From contig CM060975.1 in the NCBI GenBank assembly GCA_030765065.1, positions 195,405,507 through 195,469,506 of the forward strand: a stretch of DNA of 64,000 nucleotides. The letters are read 5' to 3'. The translations under genes and the position numbers were made by a program. The stretch is from Deroplatys truncata (taxonomy: Eukaryota > Arthropoda > Insecta > Mantodea > Mantidae). Under the pieces are notes generated by a model. That model saw nothing but the letters and a program-made list of their open reading frames with translations. It was not told where the DNA came from and made no database searches. Shown piece after piece: positions 23,151-34,976 of the stretch (the first letter of the stretch is position 1; each line of letters opens with the position of its first letter).

Positions 23151-23932
23151 AAAAGTTTCCTACGTGCGGTGCTGTACTCCAGTGGCTGTGGTCTCCCTCT
23201 ATCTGACTATACTTTATATTCCTAGCAGAGCTATCTTCTGTGGATCACTTGCGATTCAGTTTTATTCCTTGGTCCCTAGTGACATCCACGTGTTCTGGTA
23301 TGCACCGTGGGCTCTCTGAACGAACTGCGTTTATAAGTGTGCTAAATGTGTTGGCTTTTATTTTGGATAAGACATGATTTTGGATGTCGCTATTTACGTA
23401 ATAAAGGATCCAAGTTTATATGCATTGTATAAGCTACAGAGAGAATGCTGACTGTTGAATACTGATGTGGCTGCGGATGCAGGATAGGGAGAAGTATGCG
23501 CACCGCCCAAGAATACCAGGCTAATGTTTTCAAGAAATTCTAAATAACTATTTAGGTGGAAAAACTTTTTTTTCAATACCTACAGGATTTTCCTTTCGAA
23601 TCTCGCTTATTGAAATAACTCTTGAAACCGAAATCGCATTGCTTTAGGTATCCAGCGGCAGCTAAAGAGATTATTTGCACTTTAGTTTTACGCCAGCCAC
23701 CATCACTTTGAAATTCTAAATTGCAGCCCTATATTATTTTACTCTAAGTTAGAAGTTAACTTAATAGTACATTTCATTAATTTGTTCTGGCATTGTTTTT
23801 TGGCATACACTGGCTACCTGGAATCACTTTGATTTGAAGAAATAAAGAATATGCAATTTGGTTGTGGTATAAAAATAGATTATTTTGAGTAGTTTGGTAA
23901 ACGTAATTAAACAAACTTACTGAACTAAATGT
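23151..23932. other. Unassigned DNA
   Basis: AT-rich, with only short frames and no repeat matched. Confidence 0.45.
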
Positions 23933-24792
23933 TAAAAAATCTGATGTGATACATTCACATTACTTTCTCTACCCTCTGTCGTTTATTAGTGGGTGTACAA
24001 ATTATTCTTACTAAAGCTTATTTTTCTATCTACTACATTTTAATCCAAATAAACCTTTGGAGAAATAGTTACATTACCATTTCGTTATAGATACAAAGAG
24101 AACAGCGATAGTCAAATGTTTAAGAACTGGACGCTCTACGCTGGCCTTAAAATGCATACTCTTTCAATAGAAATGCGAGAAACAACTGAATGTCGAAAGG
24201 ACTTTAAGAGAATGACAAAGATATGAATAATTGGAACCTTTAATAACGGATATCTTAGAAGCTTATGCCTTACAAATTTAATTTAAATAAATTGTGTGTT
24301 TTATAGAGATCTACATTTTTATGTGGTACGTTTTCGTCTATCACTTAACGTTTACCAGTTGTACAAGATTATAAAAAATTCCTTCCGAATGAAGAGGGCT
24401 TTTGGGCTATTCCCCGAAAATTCAAGATATAATTTGTCGTGTAAATGTCTTTAATATACGGCATTTTAATCATAATGGTTAGCCTTTTTTTTTATTAAAT
24501 CAAACATTTCTAAAAATATTCCATATAAATGTTCCATTAGTTGGGGAGGGGGATTCTGCTGGAAACCTTTGTGTCGCATCTTTGGAAGATGCTGAACCTA
24601 AGTACCAAGTGTGGTACTTATCCGACTTTTCGCTTTTGAGTTACGGTGTTCACAGACACACAAACACACACACACTTATGCTTTATTTGGATTCAGCGAG
24701 CCTCAAAGCATGTATTTCCTGTGAAATCTGGTATCGAAATTTTGGGTGGAATGCAATACTTTCCCTACTTACTATACGTAGTAGATAAAGTA
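23933..24792 (+). mobile_element. R-family repeat, subfamily B, full length
   Basis: The left end AAAAAATCTGATGTG, then ATACATTCACATTACTTTC and CTACCCTCTGTCG, gives the R-B form. The right end reads CTATACGTAGTAGATAAAG. TA lies at both outer edges (GTTA before the A-run, AAAGTA after), which would fit a TA duplication. The R-A insertion site (AAAGCTTATTTTTCTATC) is empty. Confidence 0.88.
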
Positions 24793-25680
24793 AAACTCTG
24801 CTACATTATTTATTAAACAATAACTCACATTATTTCCTTATTATATTTATCACTCTAGAGGCATCTCAATGAAAACACTAACACATTTTCAACTATTTTC
24901 GGTCGAATGAATGTCTTCGACTTCTGTGTTGTCTTGGGTCCGTGCTGCTTTTAAATAGTTCAATATAAATGCTCAATAATCTTAGAAAGTTTATAAAGAC
25001 ATTTTAAATTCATTGGATTATTTATAAATTTTATTGAATTAATTATGTTTGTTAAAATAAGTAAACGTAGTCTGTAGGTTGCCAGAAGAGGATACAAACT
25101 ATTTGAAAACCATGAATGAAGTATTCGTTATTATTCGTTACAGAGGCCCAATTTGAAATTTCGAAGAGGGGATGCTGGGTATAGAACTTAAATGCAAATA
25201 ACACTGATTTTAAGCTTACTCTCAGTGTATACAGTGAAGTGTGTTTGTTTAATTTAGTTAAATTCATGGATGTATCTGGCAGGGTCTGGAATGGGATGGA
25301 CGCTTCCCTTCAAAATGTTTTTACTTAATTTATTTAGTAGCATATCTCTGCGTTATTTACAATTTATTATTTTTAGCTTTCAATTCTAAGATAGACCTCA
25401 TAATCATCGTCGTGGATTATGTTCCAATAACCTCTTCCGGCTTCAACTTGTAACTCCAAAGTTACCTAGAACGACCAACATCTCCCACTTCTTTTGGATT
25501 ACCTACCTAAATACTACAAAACTAGCTCAGGGTGTCTATCTTGTTCCAATCTATATACATGTTTCATCCAGTTCTGCCTATACGAATCGATTTTGTTCGT
25601 TATAATGAATATTTTAAGTTCTTACGTTAGTTAATCTATCCTAGTTTACGGCCTTAACTGGTCTAAGAAATTTCATTTCT
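24793..25680. other. Unassigned DNA
   Basis: AT-rich, with no repeat or gene recognised. The 71-codon minus frame at 25052-25267 is unsupported. Confidence 0.45.
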
Positions 25681-25688
25681 GTCACCAC

Positions 25689-26574
25689 TAGGGATGAGAC
25701 CTTGAAACCACCGATACCTCGATACTCGGTGGTATCGAAGGAATACCTAGAGATAAATCTTCGATACTTTTAAAATTTTAACTTTTGCGTTATTGAAAGT
25801 TCTTGCGTTTAACTTTATACTAGATAAGGAATGATAGGAGTCGAGACTTCATGTTATTGCCTCGCACGTGTTCCCAAAGAGTGGCTGGTCTATAAATCTT
25901 GATAGACCTTGACTGCGATGAATGTAACATTCCATAGACTCGTGTGTCTAAATGAAAACATGCAAAACAATGGGTGAAGGAGTACATGCATTGTTAACCG
26001 AGTTGTGAATGAAGCTGATTTAGCTGCCGCACTAAATCACGTTTCTACAATAAGCCTGGCTTGACGACTCCAGCAGAAACAAATCAGATGAAGTGAAATA
26101 ATATAGCGTATGGAAATATTCGTTCTTTAATGAATGCTCGTGTTCTTAAACAAAAAAATTTGATTCCATCATTCGTATCTCATTTAATACTTCCTTTATT
26201 TTTTCTTCAAATGTTTAATTGTGTCTAATATACTTTTGTATTAAACATGTATATACTAATGTATGAGAGTAGTAGCAGAGAGGCTAAATCTACAAACTTG
26301 CTATGTTTCCGAGTGTTATTACGCTAATTACTTATTACAAGTTAGAAAAGTATATATGTAGCATTAACCAGAAGAAAAATTGCTGTCAATTGGAGAAAGT
26401 CAACAGGAACAACTTCGGAATTAGCGTAAAACGCAAAACTGGTTACATGTGTATAATTCAGTGAACAAGCTATCGCTTTTACATCGCTTTTTATAAAGTG
26501 AGTATCGAATATCGGGGTTCAAAATTCAGTATCGGTATTGAGCATCGAGAAATAGTGGTATCGTCCCATCACTA
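25689..26574. mobile_element. Nonautonomous hAT-like element, 886 bp
   Basis: The ends TAGGGATGAGAC and, inverted, TAGTGATGGGAC match at 10 of 12 positions, which is the hAT style. The flanks GTCACCAC (25681-25688) and ATCACCAC (26575-26582) are an 8-bp target duplication with one mismatch, the diagnostic length for hAT. GATACT/AGTATC-rich subterminal segments lie inside both ends. No transposase frame is present, so movement would depend on a related element. A truncated relative is at 9825-10196. Confidence 0.88.
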
Positions 26575-26587
26575 ATCACCACTATTC

Positions 26588-26857
26588 ATCTATGTCTTTC
26601 TTTCCATACCTCTGATCTGTAACTTTGTAACTTATTGCCTATTGGCAATGGTGTTAACTCGTGTAACTCTTGTCGTTGGGTTTCTTGCACTTTTTAGTTT
26701 TAATCATTAGATCCTGCACACATTTCACACTTTCATTCATACTTCCAGACTCTGGGGAAGATAGGGATCAAACTTGGCTAGAGAAAAATTCCCACCCCCA
26801 GCAGGAAATCGAACCGGGACCCCTCGCACAGCAGGCAGTTGCTCTACCGACTGAGAG
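26588..26857 (-). repeat. SINE-F copy with tRNA-like head
   Basis: On the minus strand the head reads CTCAGTCGGTAGAGCAACTG with box B GGTTCGATTTCC. The body has a TCTGGAAGTATGAATG stretch, and the tail region GAGTTAACACCATTGCC is shared with 1800-1870. The head abuts an R-B fragment exactly, so it probably inserted into it. Confidence 0.7.
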
Positions 26858-27140
26858 GTTCGAATTGTTCATTACTCGATAATTTAAAGTCCTTTTAACA
26901 TTCAGTTGTTTCTCGCGATTGCATGGAAATAGTACGAAATTTTAAGGCTACCATATAGGGTCCAGTTCTTAAACATTTAACAGTCGCTGTTCCCTTTGTA
27001 TTCATAACTAACTTCTGCAAAGGTTTATTTGGATTAAAATGCAGAAAACAAAAAACAAGCTTGAGTAAGAGTAATTTGTGTACCCACAAATAAAGAATAG
27101 AGAGTAGAGAACGTCGCGTAAATGTATCACATGAGACTTT
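26858..27140 (-). mobile_element. R-B fragment, left third
   Basis: It runs from GGTTCGAATTGTTCATTAC through TGTATTCATAAC to the left end TAAATGTATCACATGAGAC. The remainder of the element is missing upstream of the SINE. Confidence 0.75.
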
Positions 27141-28702
27141 GTTTTTCGTTGTTTTTATCAGTGGGATAATTTCAAAAATGTTACTCATATTCAAAACGTT
27201 AAATATGTATATTGAATTTTATTTAAATTTTTAATATTAACAATATCAATAGACCAAAATGCATGTATTCTAATTTGTACAAATTAATATTTGACAAATT
27301 ATTCCGACTATTTATTTCAGGCCAGGCATTGAGGTTTGATCAATCCAGTGTCAGTTTGAAGCATTAACGGTAAAATATCACCTAAATATTGTCAAAATGA
27401 GATTGTCAATTCAATTGTTTGGACGTTTTTGCAACTGATTCACAATTGTTTGATTTATAAGCTAAAGAAATAAAGAAAACCTTGTTAAAGGACATGACAT
27501 TAGTACAAAGTCAAATAAATAATATATTAGAAACGCTTGTTATTTTCATTTTATTAATATTTTATTATAAAAATTTCATTCAGTACATAGACTTAGTAAA
27601 TACCACTCGATGTTTCATCTTGTTCGAAAGTTTCTTTCGCACCACGCGCTATTGAAATTTTTGACCAAATGAAACACACTTGTGATATTACTATTGATAA
27701 TTTGAATTACAGGAGTTTTTATTATGGTCGTTAGTGTCCCCATCTCCAATTCTAATATGCCAGAGATGCCCAAGATTAAGTTCAGATGTATTAAATTATA
27801 CTTATACGTACTAGAGTTTCTACAAACACCTGTAGAATTCCTCGTTCTCATTGATTTTTATGTATCTGGGAAACTATAAAATATAAGTAAAACTTACTAT
27901 AAAGGAAAGCAGAGCTCATTAAAGTATAGAATTTATATCAAATAGCCTGTTATCTTGGCATAAATAATTTCGTTAATATCACTTTCCTAGCTTGTCTGCA
28001 CAAAACTGATATTCAATGAAGCAGTCAGAGTCTATCAAGCTTTAAATAATATTAAAATACTATAGATAATGATATAATTAACTGGCTCAACAAAACTAAC
28101 ATTTTCGGAAAATAATATAAGCGATCGAGTTGCAATAATGATCATGGTTTTCCTTAGCAGTAACATTTCATTCGCTATTTTAGTGTTGGAATCACTATGT
28201 TGTTTGTTCAAGGTTTGTTTAAATTGTGATACATCTTAATTAAATTTCACTCGAACTTTTATTTTTTGTAAATAACTTTACTCTACACATATTTCCTCAA
28301 ATGAAACGTTGGATATAATCAGTGTATCATGTGAAAATTTAATGTTTTAGCTTGAGCTTATTGCGATTCATCGCTTAGTAAGTTCGATTTATTTCGTCGA
28401 AAGGGTGGTCGATTCCAATAAAAGTATTCAACTTTTCAATATTCTCTGCTACCCTCCTTTTGAAAATCTAGGGAAAAAGCATTAGAACTTTTTATTTCAT
28501 TTTATAAATACGAAATGAAACGATTTTAAATTATGCCAATGTTTATATAAATATATATATATCATGTATAGTTTAATGTAAATATACTTTTTAAGAACAG
28601 TTTTCCAGTTTTTTTCATAATTTTTACATAAGAGCAACATAACAAAAAAATTGTGGATTTGCATAACACACAGTAGTGTATTTTCTGAATGTATTGTGGG
28701 TA

Positions 28703-28703
28703 T

Positions 28704-28731
<28 letters not shown>
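28703..28731. repeat. Microsatellite (TA)n
   Basis: About 14 uninterrupted TA units, with a shorter impure tract at 28548-28562. Confidence 0.95.
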
Positions 28732-28734
<3 letters not shown>

Positions 28735-30085
28735 AGCATATGTTACTACACAATTAGGAGAACTTATAGACGTATATTTCTCTACTGGTTTAATTGGACA
28801 CACGTGATGACCGGCAGAGTAGTTATAGAACTACATAGAGATAAATGAATTAGATATGTCGTTTTACTACAAGTGGTTTGTCAGAAAAGTTTAGAGCAAG
28901 CCAACGTATTTACACCACCGGAATAAATAAAATAAATTAACTTTGAAACAAGCTGACATAAATTAATCCTCATAATATTTGTAAACAGTATAAAATTGAG
29001 GAAAATATGATAAAAAATGTGTGACTAAAGACCACTTTACATTGGCTGGAAAAAGGAAGGTACTCAGAGGACATGTCTGTTTCAGACGGAAGTGGTTGAC
29101 GGTTGAAATATCCTCCGTCTCTTGTTCAACACAGTCGCTGCGGTCATTGGTTGCTTCATTTGTATTTTGCTGCCCTGGGCTATATACGTAAATTAATAAT
29201 TTATGTTTTATTGATCTCAAAATATTTTTTGGTTTATGCTACTCGCTGTGTCGCCTACTAGCAGCGTGTAAAACAGTGCTAATTTGTTCGAAAAACTTAG
29301 CTAATGTATTCGTCACAGACACCTTGTACACGATAACTTACATGATGAATTGATGAATTTTATGAGAAGAGAGAAAAATCAGCCTTTGCAAAATCAATTA
29401 CCCATAGATTCTAGCATACATAGGGAAAAAATAGCAATAGCCAGATCTTACGCCATCTGCGCGTCCTCCTGTCTAAACTGTCAAGTGAGTCTAATTTTGT
29501 ATAACCAAATAAAATGGCATATTTTCAATAAACTTTCATAAAATTACAAGCTTTGTATCTCATCCCACAGAGTTCCTTAAGGTTAGTCGAACTCAGAGAG
29601 GATGTTTTGCAGTTTCGGCCGTAGATCGAAGCATATAACATATTTTTAATTGATGGTTAGCCCGATTTTGCAAACACCCATTCAATTTATATTATTTAAT
29701 ACTTCTTACTGCAGAGAAATTCAACAACATTAGAAGTTTCAGAATTCAAATTATGAGGTTGAAATATGCTATTGAGTAACGTTAATCGATCATTGCATTA
29801 ACGTTTCCGATCGCCGGTTAAGATTTAAATGCTGCGTAGCGAATGAAGTCGAACATGAACTATCAGAGCACCTAATAGTTATTCTTTTGCTATTCTGACT
29901 TTTGTATTTCCAATGATTGCAGCAGCAGTAGCCGGCACCAGACGCAATAATAACGCTTTGATTAGAGCGCCGAAGACATTGCAACCACAGAAGACCGGCT
30001 GGTTCTCTTTTCCTAGAAAAAAAATCTAGAAACCAATGAGAACCACGGTATTCTAAAGTATTCTATAGTGCCACTTAAGGAACAC

Positions 30086-30330
30086 TTACCTATTGAAGAG
30101 CCACCGACATATCCTCGGAAAACTTAACACACCGACACCAAACACACTTTCACACTCCACTCTCTTGAAGCTCACAGGTGAGACTGACGGAAGGAAGGCC
30201 CGTCTTCCTTCACTGTCCACCGGCGTGCTCCCCCACCGCCGCCGCCATCGTCCTAGAGGTCATTCGGGGGTCATTCCACCACGCAGTACTGCTGCCTCCC
30301 ATTGAAATGGAAATTTCAAAGACACCGGTA
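30086..30330 (-). promoter_or_regulatory. CpG-rich island with a donor-like site; possible 5' exon
   Basis: About 150 bp (30180-30330) is rich in CG and CCG triplets, unlike its AT-rich surroundings. On the minus strand a GAATGACC...ATGGCGGCGGCGG stretch leads to TCAATAG/GTAAGTGTT at 30091-30092, a good 5' splice-site form. Reading frames from the ATGs are short (at most 17 codons), so if real this would be mainly 5' untranslated. No protein match was recognised. Confidence 0.25.
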
Positions 30331-31179
30331 TGGCACATGAGTTATGCCCCTCATACTTACAAGTCTTAAGCCCTAACAGTTGGGAAGCTATGGCGTGGAT
30401 GACGTCACCATCGTTTTAAATTGTTTATGTTGCATTATATCATAACCTTTCTACAGCTATGGAAGAAACCGAAAGTTTTAGGTATGAGAGCAAGTAACAG
30501 TAATTTATCCACGAGTTGAATATAACATTATATGCAATCTTAGCATTATAAATTATTGCAGGAAGTAAATCGTGAAATAATTCGGCATCCATAGGAGACC
30601 TAAGTGAGAGCTTCTTCATATGCTATAAGTCGTTAGCTTCTCTTCATGCATTTCAGTTGTTATCTGGTGTGTTGAACCGATAAACAAGGCAACCATCTGT
30701 ATGCATTCCCTTCCTGGGAGAGAAATAAGCAGGTGTTACGGACTGTGAAGTAACCTGATTATAAATTCAGAGCTTAATTATTCTATATTTAATAACGTAC
30801 ACAATGATTGCATCTTGGTTGCTCATAGAAAAGAAATTCACAAAATGGCGTCATCTTCTCTCTATAAGCCGCGGCAACCTGGAATGTCGATATTACATTA
30901 TTGTTATAGGAAATATGTCATTATAATGTGTGCCATAATGTGCAATTTATACTCGATATTGTATACGGAAGCAATCTGTTTATACTAGTGGAAATGCATA
31001 AAGCTCTCTACCCATAATTGCTTAATAGTAATTCTACAATCAGTTCATATAAAAGCGTATCTATCTGCCGTACATTAATTATAAACAATGTCTGCATATA
31101 AGAGCTTCATCATTAGCTGCCCATTTCGCGCATCATACAACCCAAGGTTGGAACTTACTTTAATTATACTTTAATTATA

Positions 31180-31400
31180 ATGGTAATTTAAACTCCCCAC
31201 CTGGGCCTCTAATTCCGGAGGACCCGATTTGGAATCACGGTTGGAATAAGTTGCCTAGATAAGTTGTTTTTCCCCTCCCTCCCAGAGTTTTCTGAGAGAA
31301 CAATCATTAAGTATTTCTAAGCTCTTTTGATCCATTTGGCTCACATCAGCATCATTCCACATATTTCACTTGTCATTTGATATGACCTGCAGATTAAAGA
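31180..31400 (+). repeat. Possible tRNA-derived SINE remnant
   Basis: CTGGGCCTCTAATTCCGGAG and GATTTGGAATCACGG resemble boxes A and B in degraded form, and a pyrimidine-rich body follows. No other full copy is present here. Confidence 0.35.
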
Positions 31401-31536
31401 TGTTAAGTTTGCAAACAAATAAAGCAGGATAATCATCCTGAAATTTGTATTGGTATATAGTGTATAGATTCATTTCAATTCAAAACAAAATCACAGTACA
31501 ATAAAGAACTAGCTTTAACATTTAGGTTAGATAGTG

Positions 31537-32371
31537 AAAAAAAACTGTTATACATTCACGTAACTTTCCCTACCCTCTAACGTTTATTAGTGGATATACA
31601 AATTATTTTTACTCAAACTTATTTTTCTATCTACTAAATTTTAATCCAAATAAACCTTTGCAGAAATAGCTACATTACACATTTCGTTATAGATACAAAG
31701 GGAACAGCGATAGTGAAATGTTTAAGAACTGGACGCTATACGCTGGCCTTAAAATTCCATACTGTTTCCATGCAATCGCGAGGAACAACTGAATGAATGC
31801 TGAAAGGATTTTAAGAGAATGACCAAGAAATGAACAATTCGTATCTTTAATGACGAATATCTTATGCAACCAAAAACTTATTTGCAATAAATTGTGCATT
31901 TTAAAGAGATCTACATTTTTTGTGTCGTATGTTTTCGTCTATCATTTAACGTTTTCCAGTTTACAAGATTATACAAAATTCTTTCTGAATGAAGAGGATT
32001 TCAAGATACAGATTTTATTTGTCATGTAAATATCTTTCATATGTGATATTTTAATCAAGCATGTTAAAACTATTTTTTGAAAATAAAAAATTTCCAAAAA
32101 TGTTCCATGTAAAGGGTATGTTGGAATCGGGAGATTTTGTTGAAAAGATTTCTGTTGCATATCAAACCGAAATGCCAGGTATGATATTTATCCGACTTTT
32201 CATTTTTGAGTTATGGTGTTCACAGACACACATACTCACCGGCATGTTTCCAAAAATACTTTATTTGGATTCAGGTGCCTCAAAACATGTATTTCCGGTG
32301 ATATCTCGGTATCAGATTTTTGGGTAGAGTGCAATACCTCCCCTTCTTACTATACGTAGTAGAGAAAGTAA
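31537..32371 (+). mobile_element. R-family repeat, subfamily B, full length
   Basis: It runs from TTATACATTCACGTAACTTTC and CTACCCTCTAACG to CTTACTATACGTAGTAGAG. The body includes TTAAGAACTGGACGC and the GTAAAGGGTA block. Its CA tract is short (ACACACATACTC near 32224), so tract length varies between copies. Confidence 0.87.
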
Positions 32372-32440
32372 AAATGAATAAATAAAATAATGTTAGCTTT
32401 ATATCGTTTTCTTTATATATCGCAATAAATGTACAGAAGC

Positions 32441-32491
32441 GCGTATGTCTGTCTGTCTGTCTCTCTCTGTCTCTCTCTCTCCCTCCCTCCT
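32441..32491 (+). repeat. Microsatellite (GTCT)n, (CT)n, (CCCT)n
   Basis: A compound pyrimidine tract goes from TGTCTGTCTGTCTGTC to TCTCTCTCTC to CCCTCCCTCC. Confidence 0.95.
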
Positions 32492-32554
32492 TCCTGTTTT
32501 AAACTGCACCATTAAAAGTAAAACAGAGCTCCTGTAGTTGACGAGAGGCGTCGC

Positions 32555-32842
32555 GTGGTCGCCTGCATGCAGTTCGAGCCAGGTCATTCATACAAAAAGG
32601 TAACGTTCACCAATAACGAACACACAGATATGGTTACGATGTGTGCAGAGACGCACCAAAATGCAGCTGAGGCTCGAAGAGATTATATTAAGAAATTATG
32701 GATCATTCCAGGCAGAACGTGGGCCTTAGAGGCCCTTAGATCAATTCGTCGTCCAGCCAGCAGGACTTGCTTTTGCATGCTTATTGTGAATAATGCACTA
32801 ATAGAAAATAATTTAATACAAAGCACCTTTAAGGGTACATAA
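32555..32842 (+). pseudogene. Possible transposase HTH (DUF4817-like) remnant
   Basis: A 95-codon frame includes FTNNEHTDMVTMCAETHQ followed by NAAEARRDYIKKL. This resembles the N-terminal helix-turn-helix of some insect mariner-type transposases (compare FTNAEKADMLMVYGECRKN in the element at 48313). No catalytic part or terminal repeats follow. The match is short and could be chance. The remaining parts of 32372-33014 are unassigned. Confidence 0.4.
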
Positions 32843-33014
32843 ATATAATAAAATTATAATTTTAACTATGACACTAATTGATGCCATATAGTTGTACTGA
32901 TTGTAGATTAATTGTCATGGAACTAAATGACTTAACACGTATGCTCAGGTTTGCATCAAGCGGCAATTCTGTTAATGAACTGCTTATTAAATAACACCGC
33001 CGCCCCCCCACACA

Positions 33015-33180
33015 TATAGGGACTTTCACATTCAAACACTAGACTCTGGGCACACTGTGAAATGTTTGTGTTTAAAGGCAACTTTCTGTAGCCCAGCCGG
33101 GAATCGAACTCGATTCATCTCATATAGCAGTTTCTCTACCGAATGGGCTCTGGAACCAGTAATAGCAGCTAAATTGTTCA
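33015..33180 (-). repeat. SINE-F-like copy, tRNA-derived
   Basis: On the minus strand the head reads CATTCGGTAGAGAAACTGC with box B GAGTTCGATTCCC at 33099-33111. The body on the far side contains CCCAGAGTCTAGTGTTTGAA and a C-rich tail at 33000-33012. Confidence 0.6.
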
Positions 33181-33389
33181 TTTCAAGCATTGGGCTTTCA
33201 TTTAGCGGTATTCTCTCTGTCTGTGCGAGTCCCCTTTGCATTCTGCTTAGGCAAACCTTTTGGCATCCGCGCTATCCGGTATAAACTAACTTCAACTAAG
33301 GATGGCTTGTGTGGGTCAACTGGTATGTATGCGTTTCACGATATTAGCATAATTTAACATCAACTCCTTAAGATTGTTGTTTTTTGTGA

Positions 33390-33824
33390 CTATGGAAAAT
33401 GAACCAAACCATTATGGCTACATGAATTGAAATGCACATTCACGATTTCATTCTTAAAATGTCTTGCCTCATAATAGTTGCAAAGCTCATTTAGCAGACC
33501 TATATAGGACTCTGTAATAGAGTTTTCATTTTGAATAGTGTTGCAATCTAAGGGACTAACTCTTTCACGAATATTTTGTACCAGCATTCGTATTCTGGCT
33601 TTTGCTGATGAAGAATATCGCACTACACCACGCCGCCGTGGATGTCCTCTTAAATGGGGACTCATTATTAAACACAGATCAACATATACACAACAAAGCA
33701 TGTAAACCGATATAACACATCGAATAGAACTAAATAATATAACAAGTTTAAGCTTGTGAAACCGTCTTCTTTTAATGACATGGTTACCAACGCTGTTATC
33801 AACGTACCAGTAGTAAACAAACAT
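33390..33824 (-). CDS. Unidentified 144-codon ORF
   Basis: The longest frame in this part of the window that does not fall in a recognised repeat. The product starts MFVYYWYVDNSVGNH, and an internal Met at about residue 54 begins MSPHLRGHPRRRGVVRY. The second half is hydrophilic with a basic Arg-rich patch (RGHPRRRG) and an amphipathic LVQNIRERV / YIGLLNELCNYYE section, so it looks more protein-like than the first half. It ends HNGLVHFP. An AACAG just upstream (about 33829-33833) could be a splice acceptor. I do not recognise the family. It may be a host exon, a transposon ORF or chance. Confidence 0.3.
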   Translation of the reverse strand: MFVYYWYVDNSVGNHVIKRRRFHKLKLVILFSSIRCVISVYMLCCVYVDLCLIMSPHLRGHPRRRGVVRYSSSAKARIRMLVQNIRERVSPLDCNTIQNENSITESYIGLLNELCNYYEARHFKNEIVNVHFNSCSHNGLVHFP

Positions 33825-34058
33825 TTTCTTCTGTTTGGTTGCAACAAATATTGATGGCTATGAAGTTAAAACATTAAAAACTTAAAGTTTCGTATGAAAT
33901 TGGCGCATGTTTTATAAATATTTAGTCAATTCATGAAATAAGTTTAGAGTTTAATATGTTTGTGACTTTATAGACTGAGCAATTTCATTTATATATACTC
34001 AGTAAAAGTAAATAAATAAATGAAGACGGATTATACTCTTAAGCGTTGTTGAATTTAC

Positions 34059-34140
34059 CTGCGGCCATTCCTTATTCTTGTGGAATGCAGCAGCACGCAA
34101 GGTTTTTCCTCGTTCGGTGGTACGGCAAGTAACAACCACA
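34059..34140 (-). other. Possible coding exon end with donor site
   Basis: On the minus strand an open stretch ending FHKNKEWPQ stops exactly at GCCGCAG/GTAAATTC (boundary 34058/34059). The frame is open for about 35 codons upstream. No clear acceptor is present and the protein was not recognised. It lies upstream, in the same orientation, of the 144-codon ORF at 33390-33824. Confidence 0.25.
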
Positions 34141-34556
34141 CTTTTCCCAATTTCTGCGTTAATATTCTGCTCCTACTTTCCCTACTTCACTCAACCTTCA
34201 CATTTCTGGTATCACACATGCAGCACTTCCTATTTCTGACAGTAGTAATTTTTGTTTCTCTTTCACTGAGGCACAAACTTTATCACCTATGCAATCGCTG
34301 TACTAGGTGGTTATCACCCTCAAAATCGTGCATAATTATGACAGTTACCTATAAGAGATACTTAATATCCTCAGTCGCCCTGACAAGCATGCCAACATTC
34401 AAATACGAGGATTACCTTATTAAGAAACAATAGTCAATCATTTTTGTTGACGTAAAAAACACTTCTGTTTTCATCGTTTTAAATTAGTGTACGCCTTAGC
34501 CAAACAAGTTTCAACACAACAAAAACAAATTATTGTTGTAGCCAAACAAGTTTAGT

Positions 34557-34603
34557 ATAGTCAAAAACAAGTTGTGTCACATTTTTGTGACACAATTGAC
34601 TAT
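34557..34603. repeat. Nested perfect hairpin
   Basis: An inner 10-bp stem TTGTGTCACA / TGTGACACAA has a TTTT loop, and an outer 8-bp perfect pair ATAGTCAA / TTGACTAT has a 7-nt unpaired bulge on one side. Just upstream, GCCAAACAAGTTT occurs twice (34500 and 34541). A C-run of ten lies at about 34639-34648. Function unknown; a DNA-element terminus is possible. Confidence 0.6.
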
Positions 34604-34789
34604 ATTTGAAAGCGTTATCGATCTACCACCGCCGCCGTTTCCCCCCCCCCATTCTTTGCTGTTCCCGCCATTTAAATGCCGCCTTTAACATCTAAGATCA
34701 TGTCGGCGATTTTGCCTTTGAAGCACTTGCTCATCGGCATTGATGTTCGCTCGCTTTACAGTTGGATCAATATTTGGATGTGTTTTCTT

Positions 34790-34976
34790 TAAAACATTAA
34801 ATTCACACACAGACATACATATTTAATCTCTCACTCATACTTTCAGACCCTAGGGAGGAAGCGCAATAATCCTGGCTAAAGGAAAATTTCCATCCTCCAG
34901 CCGGGCATCCAACCCGGGACCTTTGGATTTGGAAGCTAGTATGTTAACTACCAGTCCGCAGAGGCAGTCACCAATG
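34790..34976 (-). repeat. SINE-F copy
   Basis: On the minus strand the head reads CTGCGGACTGGTAGTTAAC with box-B side GGGTTGGATGCCC. The body ATTTTCCTTTAGCCAGG matches 1480-1500. The 3' tail is TGTGTGTGAATTT. Confidence 0.65.

Larger units (their letters stand above)
27141..31180. other. Unassigned 4-kb interval, the least repetitive part of the window
   Basis: No R copy, SINE or transposon end was matched. Frames at 27615-27851, 28963-29220 and 29350-29541 lack recognisable motifs. It holds a (TA)n tract and a small CpG-rich island (listed separately). If the window has host regulatory or exonic sequence, this interval and 33.4-34.7 kb are the likeliest places. Confidence 0.5.

Noticed and set aside
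22826..23206. 126-codon ORF
   Set aside because: Starts inside SINE-C and runs into its GC-rich body; no domain recognised; composition explains the open frame.
34639..34648. Homopolymer runs (C10 here, G10 near 6610 and 11277) as regulatory features
   Set aside because: Short mononucleotide runs are common in such DNA and may include sequencing length errors; nothing ties them to a function.
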